From: CALLMM01 sp964429855
Lineage (GTDB): Bacteria > Armatimonadota > Chthonomonadetes > Chthonomonadales > CAJBBX01
Direction of reading: 5' to 3'
DNA length: 64,000 nucleotides
Assembly (NCBI GenBank): GCA_964429855.1
Contig: CAYSDM010000007.1
Location: 1-64,000, forward strand
In this document: piece after piece, positions 9,266 through 18,311 of the stretch
How the letters are laid out: each line of letters begins with the position of its first letter
How positions within the stretch are numbered: position 1 is the stretch's first letter
Program-made: the position numbers and the translations under genes
The notes under the pieces: model-generated
Told to the model about the DNA's origin: nothing
Seen by the model: the letters and a program-made list of their open reading frames with translations, nothing else
Database searches by the model: none

Positions 9266-10155
9266 CCACTACGTCCACGCAATTCTCTCCCAGAGACTAT
9301 AAAAGCGATCTGAAACCGATCTGGTGCGCCGGCTGCGGCGACTTCGGCGTGCTCAACGCGCTCTATAAAGCCATGAGCATGTGCGGACTGACGCCGGACG
9401 ATACGGTTGTGGTCTCCGGGATCGGATGCTCCTCGCGCCTGCCCGGCTTTGTGGAGACCTACGGCTATCACGGCGTACACGGGCGCACGCTTCCGGCAGC
9501 GACCGGGATTAAGGCAGCCCGTCCCGAACTGAACGTCATCGCGGTCGGAGGCGACGGCGACGGCTACTCCATCGGCGCGGGGCACTTCCCCCACTGCGCC
9601 CGCCGAAACCCGGACATCACCTACCTGATTATGAACAACAACACCTACGGACTGACCAAGGGACAGGTCTCCCCGACCTCGATGGTTCCGCTGGCCTCCA
9701 TCAGCCCGAAGGTAGACCCCAAACGCTGGAAGACAACCCCCTACGGCATGACGGAAGAGGCGATCAACCCGATCGCGCAGGCGATCGCGTGGGATGTCTC
9801 GTTCGTGGCGCGCGGCTTCTCCTACAAGCCCAATCAGCTTGCGGACATTCTTGCCGCCGCCATTCAGCATAAGGGTTTCGCGCTGGTAGACGCCTTCTCG
9901 CCCTGCCCGACCTTCAACCAGGATCAGAACGACGACTACTACAAAGACCACACCTACGATGTGCCGGAAGACCACGATCCGACCGACCGCGTGAAGGCGT
10001 TCGATCTGGCGTTGCGAACCGACGGCTACCCCATCGGGATCATCTATCGCCGGGACGACAAGCCGAGTATGCTGGAGGAACAGGCGTTTCTCCGCAAGCG
10101 ATTCGAAAATAACCCTGCCACGATGGAGAAGCTGTTCGCGAAATATCAGGGCTGA
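9262..10155 (+). CDS. korB: 2-oxoacid:ferredoxin oxidoreductase, beta subunit (TPP-binding)
   Basis: 297 residues; the ATG overlaps the korA stop. The N-terminal segment IWCAGCGDFGVLNAL (about 15-29) is typical, as is VVSGIGCSSRLPGF. The TPP-binding motif is GGDGDGYSIGAGH, ending at IMNNNTYGLTKGQ. Cys residues in WCAGCG and GIGCSS fit the single [4Fe-4S] cluster seen in KorB-type subunits. It works as the catalytic half of the KorAB complex in the cytosol. The window does not show whether it serves the TCA cycle or pyruvate metabolism, because no adjacent pathway genes are present. Confidence 0.93.
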   Translation: MTTTSTQFSPRDYKSDLKPIWCAGCGDFGVLNALYKAMSMCGLTPDDTVVVSGIGCSSRLPGFVETYGYHGVHGRTLPAATGIKAARPELNVIAVGGDGDGYSIGAGHFPHCARRNPDITYLIMNNNTYGLTKGQVSPTSMVPLASISPKVDPKRWKTTPYGMTEEAINPIAQAIAWDVSFVARGFSYKPNQLADILAAAIQHKGFALVDAFSPCPTFNQDQNDDYYKDHTYDVPEDHDPTDRVKAFDLALRTDGYPIGIIYRRDDKPSMLEEQAFLRKRFENNPATMEKLFAKYQG

Positions 10156-10175
10156 TTGCTGCCCAACAGACGCGA

Positions 10176-10209
10176 AGACAGGGTCAGCTATCACGAGCCG
10201 ACCCTGTCT
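10176..10209. terminator. Inverted repeat between convergent korB and nucleoside hydrolase
   Basis: AGACAGGGTC (10176-10185) and GACCCTGTCT (10200-10209) form a perfect 10-bp stem with a 14-base loop, lying between two convergent stops. It lacks a U tract on either strand, so it may act as a bidirectional, weak or Rho-assisted terminator. Confidence 0.5.
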
Positions 10210-10232
10210 GTTCTGCCGGTTTCAGGCGCTGC

Positions 10233-11165
10233 CTATGGCTGCGGTCTGGAAGGCGCCAGCGAAGTTACATACCAATCGAGAAACGCCTCCTTCTGCGGCT
10301 TGATCAGCACCGTGACGTTGGGCGTTCCCTCCGTGATGCGTGTGATGCCGTCGTCCTCCACCGCCACGCGCCGCTGCTCACTCTCGCAGAAGCGGTGTCC
10401 GAGCGCATAGGCGACTGCCATCGGATCAAACAGCGTTGGAGTCGTATGCCCCCAGAGGTTGGTTAGCGCGGCGAGGGCGTCGGTCATCGGCGTGCCGTAG
10501 CCAAAGAGCCTCTTCTGCCGCTCCGCATCCAGTTGCAGCATCGTGGTGACCTCCAGACCCGCCATCACCAGCGGAACCCCGCCGTTATAGACGACACGCG
10601 CTGCCGCCGGATCGCACTTGATATTCCACTCGGGCACAGGCGGGGCCTGATTGTTATAGCCGACATAGACCGCGCCGCCCATCATAACGATCCGTTTGAT
10701 CTTTGATTTTACATCGGGGTAGCGGGTCAGCAGGTCGCCGAGATTCGTGAGAGGACCGATGGCGATCAGCGTCACTTCGCCGGGAGCGCGCTCGATCTCC
10801 TTTCGCATGAAATCCACCGCCTCCCCGCTCCGCAGGGATCGAGATCGAAAGCCCTTTGCCCACTCATGCTGCCGCTTGATTTTAAACTCGCCCTGTCGTC
10901 CCGCATAGATCGGCACATCGCCGCGCCCCATCGTCTTGAGCAGCTTCGCTGCCAGCTCCGCCCGTTTGGTCGTCTCCCCGAAAGCGGTCGTTACGCACAG
11001 CAGCTTCACATTCGGCAGACAGGCAATGAGCGCCAGCGCATAGGCGTCATCCACATCGTCGCCGATGTCGGTGTCCAGAATAACCTTCTCCTGCGCGACA
11101 GCGTTGTTCGGCAGCACGGACAACAGCGCCGTTATCAGCAGGGAAACCATCAGCACACGTGTCAA
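10233..11165 (-). CDS. Exported inosine-uridine-preferring nucleoside hydrolase
   Basis: 310 residues. The N-terminal signal peptide (VLMVSLLITALLSVLP) ends near AVAQ at 22-25. DTDIGDDVDDAYAL (31-44) is the calcium- and ribose-binding signature of the IunH family. LIAIGPLTNLGDLL and the central KIKRIVMMGGAVYVGYNN are also typical. It would hydrolyse the N-glycosidic bond of ribonucleosides, here in the periplasm, releasing ribose and base. The TTG start overlaps the stop of the methyltransferase gene (TTGA) and has AAAGGA 7 bases upstream; GTG and ATG codons a few residues on are alternatives. Export is unusual compared with the cytosolic E. coli enzymes. Confidence 0.88.
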   Translation of the reverse strand: MTRVLMVSLLITALLSVLPNNAVAQEKVILDTDIGDDVDDAYALALIACLPNVKLLCVTTAFGETTKRAELAAKLLKTMGRGDVPIYAGRQGEFKIKRQHEWAKGFRSRSLRSGEAVDFMRKEIERAPGEVTLIAIGPLTNLGDLLTRYPDVKSKIKRIVMMGGAVYVGYNNQAPPVPEWNIKCDPAAARVVYNGGVPLVMAGLEVTTMLQLDAERQKRLFGYGTPMTDALAALTNLWGHTTPTLFDPMAVAYALGHRFCESEQRRVAVEDDGITRITEGTPNVTVLIKPQKEAFLDWYVTSLAPSRPQP

Positions 11166-11995
11166 GATTCGTTCCTTTCTATCGAGTCGGACGGCTTCGC
11201 GCTCAGTCGCTGACGAATGGCTTCGTAGAGCAGCGCGCCGGCCGCCACCGTAACATTCAACGAGGACGGTCCTCCTGCCGCCATCGGCAGGGCGACCCTC
11301 TCATCCGTCGCCTCCAGCGCTTCGCGGGTGAGGCCCTCGCTCTCATTTCCCACCAGCACGACCAGCGGACGCGAGGCAAGCGGAGCGTCATAGACAAAAC
11401 GCGGCGCGTGCGCCGATCCCGCCGCAACCATCACCCCCTTTGAGCGCAGGCGATTGAGCGTATCGGGCAGGAAAGAGACCAGGCAGACCGGCAGCCGCAC
11501 AATCGAGCCGGTGGTGGAGCGCACGGAGGCGCGCGAGCAGGGTTCGGCAGAGTCGGCTGAGAGCAGCAGCGCGAAACATCCCGCCGCCTCCGCCGTGCGA
11601 ATCAACACCCCGACATTGCGCGGATCCTGAATGCGCTCTCCCGCCAGAATCAGCGAATCGCCGCTGGTCGGCAGAGTCTCTTCGGAGAGGGTCCTCTGCC
11701 GCACGACCGCCATCGCCGTCACAGAGACCTCATAACCTGTTCCCACGAGCCGATTCATCAGACCGCTGCCGAGGACGTAGAGCGGCGCGCCGCGCGCCGC
11801 GCAGAGCGGAGCCATCTCCTTTGCCTCCTGCGGAAGCGCAAAGACGGAGACGATCTCTGCAGACGACTGTAACGCCTGCAAAACGAAGTTCGCCGTCTCC
11901 AGCAGGTAGCAGCCGGTGCGCTCGCGCTCGCTCTGGCGCAGAAGCGCTTGAGCGTCGCGATAGGCGGAATGTTTGATGCCGGTGATGGTCTCCAT
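11162..11995 (-). CDS. TrmH/SpoU family RNA 2'-O-methyltransferase
   Basis: 277 residues. The N-terminal substrate-binding region (about 1-105) resembles the L30e-like domain of rRNA 2'-O-methyltransferases. The SPOUT knot motifs are all visible: motif 1 DPRNVGVLIRTAEAAG (about 126-141), motif 2 VVLVGNESEGL (about 216-226) and motif 3 SSLNVTVAAGALLYEAIRQR. It would methylate a ribose in rRNA or tRNA using S-adenosylmethionine; the target nucleotide is not predictable. It is translationally coupled to the nucleoside hydrolase downstream. Confidence 0.9.
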   Translation of the reverse strand: METITGIKHSAYRDAQALLRQSERERTGCYLLETANFVLQALQSSAEIVSVFALPQEAKEMAPLCAARGAPLYVLGSGLMNRLVGTGYEVSVTAMAVVRQRTLSEETLPTSGDSLILAGERIQDPRNVGVLIRTAEAAGCFALLLSADSAEPCSRASVRSTTGSIVRLPVCLVSFLPDTLNRLRSKGVMVAAGSAHAPRFVYDAPLASRPLVVLVGNESEGLTREALEATDERVALPMAAGGPSSLNVTVAAGALLYEAIRQRLSAKPSDSIERNES

Positions 11996-12023
11996 CTCTC
12001 TCTATCTCAAAATTCCATCCTAT

Positions 12024-12120
12024 ACAGGCGACTTCCTTCCGGTAGCAGGAAGTCGCCTGTCGCAGGGAGTAAGGTGAAGAGGAGTTGCGAGGAGCGCAGG
12101 CGCGCTGTGTTCGCCTGCGC
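12024..12120. promoter_or_regulatory. Two tandem hairpins in the divergent intergenic region
   Basis: Hairpin A: ACAGGCGACTTCCT (12024-12037) pairs perfectly over 14 bp with AGGAAGTCGCCTGT (12047-12060), with a 9-base loop. Hairpin B: GCGCAGGCG (12094-12102) pairs with CGCCTGCGC (12112-12120), also with a 9-base loop. Both lie between the methyltransferase start (11995) and the isomerase start (12157). Neither has a U tract on the plus strand. They may be leader structures or relic terminators. Confidence 0.4.
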
Positions 12121-12156
12121 CTTCACAGCCCGATTTTGGATGACAAGGAAAAGATC

Positions 12157-12978
12157 ATGGAGATAGGAGTCATCTCCGGTCTATCGGAGGACGCGAGGAA
12201 TCTGGAGCATGTTCAGCAGTTCGGCTTGACGGTCTGTCAGCTTGCCTGCTGGAACACAAAACTGGCGACGCCGGAGATCGCCGAAAGGGTGAAGGCGAAG
12301 TCCGCGGAGACGGGAGTGCGAATCTGCGCGGTCTGGGCAGGCTGGCCCGGTCCGGCCGCATGGAACTTTACGGAGGGACCGATCACGCTCGGACTGGTTC
12401 CGCCGCAGTATCGCGCCCTGCGAGTCGCCGCGCTGAAGCAGTGGGCGGACTTCGCCGTTCAGATCGGCGCGCCTGCGATCATCACCCACTGCGGTTTTAT
12501 TCCCGAAAATATGACTGATCCGGAGTTCCCTCCTGTGGCGGATGCCATTGGCGAGGCGGCACATTACTGCGCAGAACGCAATCTGGGGTTCTGGTTCGAG
12601 ACGGGACAGGAGACCCCGGTCACGCTCCTGAGAACCATCCTTCGGATCGGCACGAACAATCTGGGCATTAACCTTGATCCGGCGAATCTAATCCTTTACG
12701 GCAAGGGAAACCCTATCGATTCGCTGGATGTGTTCGGGCAGTATGTTCGGAACATCCACGTTAAGGATGGACTCTATCCAACGGACGGCGACCACCTGGG
12801 GCAGGAAGTGCCGGTTGGCGAAGGTCGGGTCCGCTTCCCGGAGTTTATCCGCCGTCTGAAGGAGATCGGTTTTCAGGGAGAGCTAATTATCGAACGCGAG
12901 ATCAGCGGCGAGCAGCAGGCGCGTGATATTCGTATGGCGGTGGAGCGGCTTCAGCAATGGCTGGCTGATCAGCCATAA
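12157..12978 (+). CDS. Sugar phosphate isomerase/epimerase family TIM-barrel protein
   Basis: 273 residues from the ATG at 12157, with AAGGAAAA upstream. It has the xylose-isomerase-like/AP endonuclease 2 fold: an N-terminal strand MEIGVISGL, GLTVCQLACW, a metal-ligand region around TGQE (about 150), GINLDPANLILYG with conserved Asp (about 185), RNIHVKDGLY (about 205), and the C-terminal GFQGELIIEREI. Such enzymes use a divalent metal to isomerise or epimerise sugars or inositols; the substrate is unknown. No secretion signal. The glycosidase-like gene begins 4 bases after its stop, suggesting joint catabolism of a glycan-derived sugar. Confidence 0.85.
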   Translation: MEIGVISGLSEDARNLEHVQQFGLTVCQLACWNTKLATPEIAERVKAKSAETGVRICAVWAGWPGPAAWNFTEGPITLGLVPPQYRALRVAALKQWADFAVQIGAPAIITHCGFIPENMTDPEFPPVADAIGEAAHYCAERNLGFWFETGQETPVTLLRTILRIGTNNLGINLDPANLILYGKGNPIDSLDVFGQYVRNIHVKDGLYPTDGDHLGQEVPVGEGRVRFPEFIRRLKEIGFQGELIIEREISGEQQARDIRMAVERLQQWLADQP

Positions 12979-12982
12979 GATC

Positions 12983-15019
12983 ATGCGAAGGTCTCACTGT
13001 GCGCTGTTGACGGCGCTGATGCTGACTGCATCCCCGAATTCTGCACACTCTCAGGAGAAAGATATGCGCGCTTTGAACGCGGCGCGGCGCATACTGCCGC
13101 GCAAAGACTGCTTCTTTGGACTGCACTTCGACCTGCACCCTGGCAAGACCGATACCTCGCTGGGGGCGGACATCACCGAGGAGAATATCGCCGCGCTGCT
13201 GGATCGCGTGCGTCCCGATTTTGTGCAGTACGACTGCAAGGGACACGCGGGCTACACCGGCTATCCGACGAAAGTCGGCTGGTCTTCGCCGGGAATCGTC
13301 AAGGATTCGCTGTCGGTCTGGCGCAGAATGACTCGCGAACGCGGCGTTGGTCTCTATATCCACTACTCCGGCGTCTGGGACGCTGCTGCGATCGAGCATC
13401 ACCCGGAGTGGGCGCGTCTCGGTCCCAACGGAGAGCGCGACCCCAACTATACCAGCGTATTCGGTCCCTATGTGGATCAACTGCTGATCCCGCAGCTTCG
13501 CGAGGTCGCGACCAACTACGATCTGGACGGCGTCTGGGCGGATGGCGAGTGCTGGGGGGCGCAGTTGGACTGGTCGCCCGCCGCGATGGCCGCCTGGAAA
13601 CAGGAGACCGACTATACCGATGTGCCGAAAAAGCGCGGCGATCCGCACTGGCTGGAGTGGAAAAACTTCCACCGCCGTCAATTCGAGAAGTATCTACGGC
13701 ACTGGGTGGACAGCCTGCACAAGACCCACCCGAAGCTGAACCTGACCAGCAACTGGATGTATACCACCTTCGCCCCCAAACCCATCGAGGCGAAACTCGA
13801 CTACCTCTCCGGCGACTACTCCCCCACACTGTCGGTAGACCGCGCCCGCGTCGAGGCGCGCTATCTGGCGAATACCGGAGTTCCCTGGGATCTGATGGCG
13901 TGGGGCTTTAACTGGGTCGGCGGGCAGGGACACTCTCTCAAGCCGTCAATTCAACTGCAGCAGGAGGCGGCGGTCGTCCTCATGCAGGGAGGAGGCTTCC
14001 AGGTCTACTACCAGCCGACTCGCAGCGGCTACATCGTGCCGGAGATCATTCAGACAATGGGAGAGGTCGGCGACTTTGCCCGCGCCCGGCAGAAGGTCAG
14101 TCATAAGAGCGTCAGCGTCCCGCAGGTCGCGCTTCTGCTCTCCGCCGAGACCCAGTTTGACCGATCCGATGCCGTCTTCACGCCCTATGGGTGCATGGAT
14201 GAACTGGAGGGCGCGCTTCATGCGCTGCTGGAGCTTCACTACTCGGTGGATATTCTGGCGGAGTGGCAGCTTCAGCCGCGCCTGAAGGAGTTTCCGCTGG
14301 TGGCGATCCCCGACTCCAACAAACTCAGCGACGATTTTAAGGCGGCGCTGCTGAAGTATGTGGAGGAGGGCGGCAGCCTGTTGCTGCTCGGTCAGCAGTG
14401 CGCGCGGCTGTTCGAGTCCTCGCTCGGCGTGAAGCTGGAGGGCAGTCCGCAGGAGATCGGAGCGGAACTGGCGACATCCTCCGGCGTCGTCAATGCAAAC
14501 GGCGTCTGGCAGAGGGTGACGCCAACCTCCGCGCAGGTGATCGGCTATCGTCATCCGAGCCGCGACACGCGCAGGGGAGGCGAACCGGCGGCGACGCTGG
14601 TCGCGTATGGGAAGGGCAAGATCGCGGCGGTCTACGGTCCGGTTGCGCTCAACTACTTCCGCGCGCACCACTCCAGCCTGCGCCGCTTCCTCGGCGACAT
14701 CGCAAAGAAGCTCTTTCCCGATCCGGCGGTGCAGATCGAGGGACCGCCCTGTCTGGATGTCGCGCTGCGCCGCGCGCCCGACGGAAAGCTGAGCCTGCAT
14801 CTGCTCAACGTCGCCAATATGCAGCGTTTCGACCGGGGACTGGTGACCGACTATATCCCGGAGGTCGGTCCTGTTCAGGTGACGCTGCGCGTTCCCGCGA
14901 AGCCGAAGCGGGTGCGACAGCTTCCCGACGGCGGCAGGCTTAAATGGACATGGGCGGACGGCGCGCTCTCCGTTACGCTGCCTTCCGTGCACATTCACAC
15001 CGTTCTGGTCGTGGAGTGA
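12983..15019 (+). CDS. Secreted glycosidase-like protein with trimerisation-type domain
   Basis: 678 residues. A signal peptide (CALLTALMLTASPNSAHS) precedes a TIM-barrel domain (about 35-390) resembling GH29 alpha-L-fucosidases and related hypothetical glycosyl hydrolases. Note FFGLHFDLHPGK, FVQYDCKGHAGY, YIHYSGVWD and DLDGVWADGECWG, whose Asp is the likely nucleophile position. A Rossmann-like domain follows (about 395-570; VALLLSAETQF and YVEEGGSLLLLGQQ), as in beta-galactosidase trimerisation domains, then a beta-rich end. Hydrolysis of terminal sugars in the periplasm is plausible; the exact family is uncertain. Confidence 0.72.
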   Translation: MRRSHCALLTALMLTASPNSAHSQEKDMRALNAARRILPRKDCFFGLHFDLHPGKTDTSLGADITEENIAALLDRVRPDFVQYDCKGHAGYTGYPTKVGWSSPGIVKDSLSVWRRMTRERGVGLYIHYSGVWDAAAIEHHPEWARLGPNGERDPNYTSVFGPYVDQLLIPQLREVATNYDLDGVWADGECWGAQLDWSPAAMAAWKQETDYTDVPKKRGDPHWLEWKNFHRRQFEKYLRHWVDSLHKTHPKLNLTSNWMYTTFAPKPIEAKLDYLSGDYSPTLSVDRARVEARYLANTGVPWDLMAWGFNWVGGQGHSLKPSIQLQQEAAVVLMQGGGFQVYYQPTRSGYIVPEIIQTMGEVGDFARARQKVSHKSVSVPQVALLLSAETQFDRSDAVFTPYGCMDELEGALHALLELHYSVDILAEWQLQPRLKEFPLVAIPDSNKLSDDFKAALLKYVEEGGSLLLLGQQCARLFESSLGVKLEGSPQEIGAELATSSGVVNANGVWQRVTPTSAQVIGYRHPSRDTRRGGEPAATLVAYGKGKIAAVYGPVALNYFRAHHSSLRRFLGDIAKKLFPDPAVQIEGPPCLDVALRRAPDGKLSLHLLNVANMQRFDRGLVTDYIPEVGPVQVTLRVPAKPKRVRQLPDGGRLKWTWADGALSVTLPSVHIHTVLVVE

Positions 15020-15029
15020 CTCACGTTAC

Positions 15030-15057
15030 GTTTCGGGCGGATCTATCCGCCCGAAAC
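15030..15057 (+). terminator. Palindromic stem after the glycosidase-like gene
   Basis: GTTTCGGGCGGAT (15030-15042) and ATCCGCCCGAAAC (15045-15057) form an almost continuous 13-bp inverted repeat 11 bases after the stop. There is no U tract, so this is a probable but atypical terminator. Confidence 0.5.
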
Positions 15058-15120
15058 AGCCCTGCCTGGCATTCTTTACAATCTTGCCTTGCGCATCTTT
15101 CGCCACTTCCGCCCCGGCAC

Positions 15121-15150
15121 TTGCCAAAAGAGAGCTTCGCAGGTTAGAAT
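15121..15150 (+). promoter_or_regulatory. Sigma-70-like promoter for the zinc-ribbon/TPR pair
   Basis: TTGCCA (15121-15126), an 18-base spacer and TAGAAT (15145-15150). The predicted start near 15157 gives a leader of about 100 bases before 15258. Confidence 0.45.
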
Positions 15151-15257
15151 AGAGAGCGCGACGGTTCCCCCCTCGAATCGACTCGCCCGTCCATTCTGTC
15201 CCGATCTGCCGGCGCTGCGCCGGAAGAGTCACTCGACGACGCAAAGAGGCTCATGTG

Positions 15258-16691
15258 ATGGAAGACTCGACTGTCTCAGAGACCCTGACGACCTCCGCGC
15301 CTGCGGAGACGCTCAAGGAAGGTGAATCGGCCATGTTCTGCACGTCTTGCGGTACGCGAAACACCGCCGATGCCCGGTTTTGCAAACGATGCGGACACGC
15401 GCTGGATCGAACCGACGCCCCGACGATCACGGAGGAGGAGTTCACCCGCCCGGATGTAGAGGAGGAGCGTTTCAGGAGCCTGCTCCTGCTGGCTTTCCAG
15501 AAGAACGAAGCGAATGACCTGGACGCCGCCATCGCCGCCTGCGAGGAGGCGCTGACCCTGCAGCCCAACAGCACCGACGCCCACTCTCTGATGAGCACCC
15601 TCTACGAGAAGAAAGGGGATCGGGAGAAGGCGATCACGGAGCGCGAAAAGGTGCTGCAACTGAATCCCGGCAGCATCGCGGACCGGGAGAAGCTGGACTC
15701 TCTGCGCGATGGAGAGGCTGCCGTCACGCCGCGCAAGATTCATATGAGCCGGCGACAGCCCGGAGGCGGTCTGTTCGACTCCCCCGCCAGCGTCGCGTTT
15801 GCGGCGGTCGCGGTCACGCTGATGATCCTGCTGATCGGGACGGGCTATGCCCTGTGGCTGAACAGCAAATCGCCGACGCTCTCCACCACCCCGCCCGGTC
15901 TGCCGACTCCGCCGCCCTACGCGATCACCGGAACGCAGCAGCCCGGCGGCGGAACTGTCTTCACGCCGCAGAATCCGTCCCAGTATCCGGGGCAGAGCGC
16001 CCCTTCGCCCGCTCAGCAGCCCCCCGCAGGCGGCGGCACGACCTTTACGCCGGGAGCCGCCTACGGACAGCCCCAGAATCCTCCGCAGTATCCCACGTTC
16101 GATCTGGCGCAGGGAAATCGCCCCGTCTACGACGGTGGCAGCCAGTCGCGCGCGACTCCTCCCGCTCCCGTCACCCCTCCAACGCAGGATCGCAGCGCGA
16201 CACCAGGCAACGAACGACGCAACAGCGACGGGACAACCTTCATATTGCCGGATAATCAAAACTCCGGTCAGAATCCGCCATCCGACGGCGGCACAGCCCA
16301 GCCGCCTCCCTCCAATCCGGGGCGTATTCGCATAGACATCGCTCCCGACAGCGGCAGGACCTCCGCCCCCGGCGAGTCTACACCCGGCAATGCCAACAGC
16401 GGCAACTCCCGCACCGCGCGCGCCGCCGCCAAGGAGTACCATCTGCAGGGCAACTATCAGGCGGCTATCCGCGAATATATACGCGCCCTCGATGGAGCCG
16501 GAGAGGATTCCGCCATGATCCATCAGCAGATCGCCATCTGTCATCAGCGATTGGGAGATAAGGAGAGCGCCATCACGCACTACGAAAAGGCGTTGGCGGG
16601 TTTTCGAGACCAGATCGCCGCCGGGCGCAACGTCGAAGCGGCAAATCAGGGCATTCGCGTCTGCGAAGCCGGAATTCGAGCCTGCCGATGA
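15258..16691 (+). CDS. Zinc-ribbon and TPR membrane protein with Pro-rich linker
   Basis: About 477 residues from ATG 15258. A second start at 15333 has a better SD (GGAAGG) and gives MFCTSCGTRNTADARFCKRC, the usual beginning of zinc-ribbon proteins, so it may be the true start. The four cysteines form CxxC...CxxC. A short TPR block (about 75-145) follows, then one transmembrane helix (about 177-198). Next is a long low-complexity region rich in Pro, Gly and Gln (200-390), and a C-terminal TPR block (about 395-470; AAAKEYHLQGNYQAAIREYI). The topology implies a cytosolic ribbon plus TPR and an extracytoplasmic TPR. It overlaps the next TPR gene by four bases. Function unknown. Confidence 0.75.
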   Translation: MEDSTVSETLTTSAPAETLKEGESAMFCTSCGTRNTADARFCKRCGHALDRTDAPTITEEEFTRPDVEEERFRSLLLLAFQKNEANDLDAAIAACEEALTLQPNSTDAHSLMSTLYEKKGDREKAITEREKVLQLNPGSIADREKLDSLRDGEAAVTPRKIHMSRRQPGGGLFDSPASVAFAAVAVTLMILLIGTGYALWLNSKSPTLSTTPPGLPTPPPYAITGTQQPGGGTVFTPQNPSQYPGQSAPSPAQQPPAGGGTTFTPGAAYGQPQNPPQYPTFDLAQGNRPVYDGGSQSRATPPAPVTPPTQDRSATPGNERRNSDGTTFILPDNQNSGQNPPSDGGTAQPPPSNPGRIRIDIAPDSGRTSAPGESTPGNANSGNSRTARAAAKEYHLQGNYQAAIREYIRALDGAGEDSAMIHQQIAICHQRLGDKESAITHYEKALAGFRDQIAAGRNVEAANQGIRVCEAGIRACR

Positions 16692-18262
16692 GAACCCATC
16701 CCTGCCTGCTTTGTCTGATCGCGCTTCTCTCCCTGAACCTGTCTGCCCGGATGGAGGCGCAGACGCAAAAACTGCTGATTATCTCGCAGCCTGCCGCCGG
16801 GGCAAAAAAAGAGGAGAGCGTTGACTTTGCGCCGTTCCTCAAACAGGCGCTGACGGAGACCGGGCGCTATGAGGTCATCGTCTTTCGCCCCGGTCTACCG
16901 GAGATCGCCGCCGCGGTGAACGCCGGGAAGCTGACCGCCGCCGATCTCAATGCGCCAATCAGCCTCCAGACCGCCCAGAAGCTCGGAAATGCGTTGAGCG
17001 CGGCGCACGTGCTGCGAGTCTCCGGTCGGCGTGCAAAAGAGGGCATTGAAGCCGAAGCGCAGATGGAGTCGCGAGTCGGTCAGGATTCGTGGCGCACCTC
17101 CTTCAACCTGACGCTGCCTGCCTATAAGCCCCGCAACCGAAATTCGGTGCTGGAGGGGATCAACGCGCAGACCGGCGCAATCATGGAGCGTATCACAGGA
17201 AACCGCGCCGGTCCACTCAGCACGCAGAAGGAGACGATCACGCCGCCGGATCCTAACCCCAAAAACGAAACCCCTCCCCCGACACGCCCGCCCGACACGC
17301 CTGACGTGCAGACAAAGCCCGATCCATCCGCGAACACGCCCACCGCTACGGCGATCCTGATTGACCGGTTCCGAAAACAGGGCGACACCGCCAACCTGAT
17401 TCTCTCCCTGCGGCAGGCGATCAACGAAAAGCCCAGAGAGGTGCGCCTGCGCAGAGAGTTAATTCAGGCGTATCAGGAGCGAGGATGGGACGCGGTGGCG
17501 CGGGATGAGGCATCCCGCGCCGTCGCCATTGTGCCGGATGATCCGACGCTGCGCCGACTTCTGGGCGATGGCTACATGGCTTCAGGAGATATGGAATCCG
17601 CGATCCGGGAGTATCAGGAGGCGATTCGCCTCAATGATAAGGACGCCGCCAGTCATGTCGCGCTGGGAAACGCCTACTGGCAGAGCGCCCGTCCGGAAGA
17701 TGCGCTGAAATCCTACACTGCCGGGGCGCAGGCGGATCCGAAGAGTCCTCTGCCTCACCGACGGCTGGGACGCATTCACGCTATGCGTGGACGATACGCG
17801 GAAGCTCTGACGGCGATGAAAACGGCGAAAGAGCTTTCCACGCCGGAGACTATGCCCGACTATGCGGCGGAGACGGCGGATCTGATGACGACGCTGGAAG
17901 GCAGCCTGCTGGATTCGATTGCGAAGATGCAGAAGGCGCGTAAAGACCTGCTGGGCGGGACGCGCACCCGCGAAGAGCTTTACAAAGAGATCAGCGACGA
18001 GAAGAAGCGCGTCCTGGAGATCGCTGACTTTCTGAATGATCTGCCCTCCGCGCCGGGTGGTTACGCGCAGGCGCAGGCGCTCTATGCCCAGGCGGCGGCG
18101 CTCATCGCGCAGGCTGCCGACGCCGCGCTCAGCCATCTGGAGACTCGCAGCGAGAGCGATGACCGAGAGGCGACTCTTCAGCGTCTGGAGGCGGGAAAGC
18201 AGATCGCGGAGGCTTCCAAACGTCTGAAAACCCTTCAGGAAAAGGCGAACGCGCCGCGCTGA
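16688..18262 (+). CDS. Secreted TPR protein
   Basis: 524 residues; the ATG overlaps the previous stop (ATGA), so the two are co-translated. A signal peptide (about 5-24) is followed by a domain (25-165) with alternating strands and helices, resembling periplasmic domains that sense or bind ligands; I cannot name it. A Pro/Thr-rich linker (170-215; repeated PP, TPP, NTP) leads to TPR repeats (about 220-400; REYQEAIRLNDKDAASHVAL and YAEALTAMKTAKELS). The end is a long helical region with coiled-coil character, rich in Ala, Glu and Arg (400-524). Probably a partner of the zinc-ribbon membrane protein. Confidence 0.7.
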   Translation: MRTHPCLLCLIALLSLNLSARMEAQTQKLLIISQPAAGAKKEESVDFAPFLKQALTETGRYEVIVFRPGLPEIAAAVNAGKLTAADLNAPISLQTAQKLGNALSAAHVLRVSGRRAKEGIEAEAQMESRVGQDSWRTSFNLTLPAYKPRNRNSVLEGINAQTGAIMERITGNRAGPLSTQKETITPPDPNPKNETPPPTRPPDTPDVQTKPDPSANTPTATAILIDRFRKQGDTANLILSLRQAINEKPREVRLRRELIQAYQERGWDAVARDEASRAVAIVPDDPTLRRLLGDGYMASGDMESAIREYQEAIRLNDKDAASHVALGNAYWQSARPEDALKSYTAGAQADPKSPLPHRRLGRIHAMRGRYAEALTAMKTAKELSTPETMPDYAAETADLMTTLEGSLLDSIAKMQKARKDLLGGTRTREELYKEISDEKKRVLEIADFLNDLPSAPGGYAQAQALYAQAAALIAQAADAALSHLETRSESDDREATLQRLEAGKQIAEASKRLKTLQEKANAPR

Positions 18263-18300
18263 AAGAAAAAACAGGAGAGCGGGGGAACCCTCTCTCCTGT
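18263..18300 (-). terminator. Rho-independent terminator of the DNA polymerase unit
   Basis: ACAGGAGAG (18271-18279) and CTCTCCTGT (18292-18300) pair over 9 bp, with a GGG/CCC inner stem. On the minus strand the stem is followed by TTTTTTCTTTC. It ends the minus-strand unit just after the small 42-codon gene. Confidence 0.72.
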
Positions 18301-18311
18301 CCTTCTGCCTC

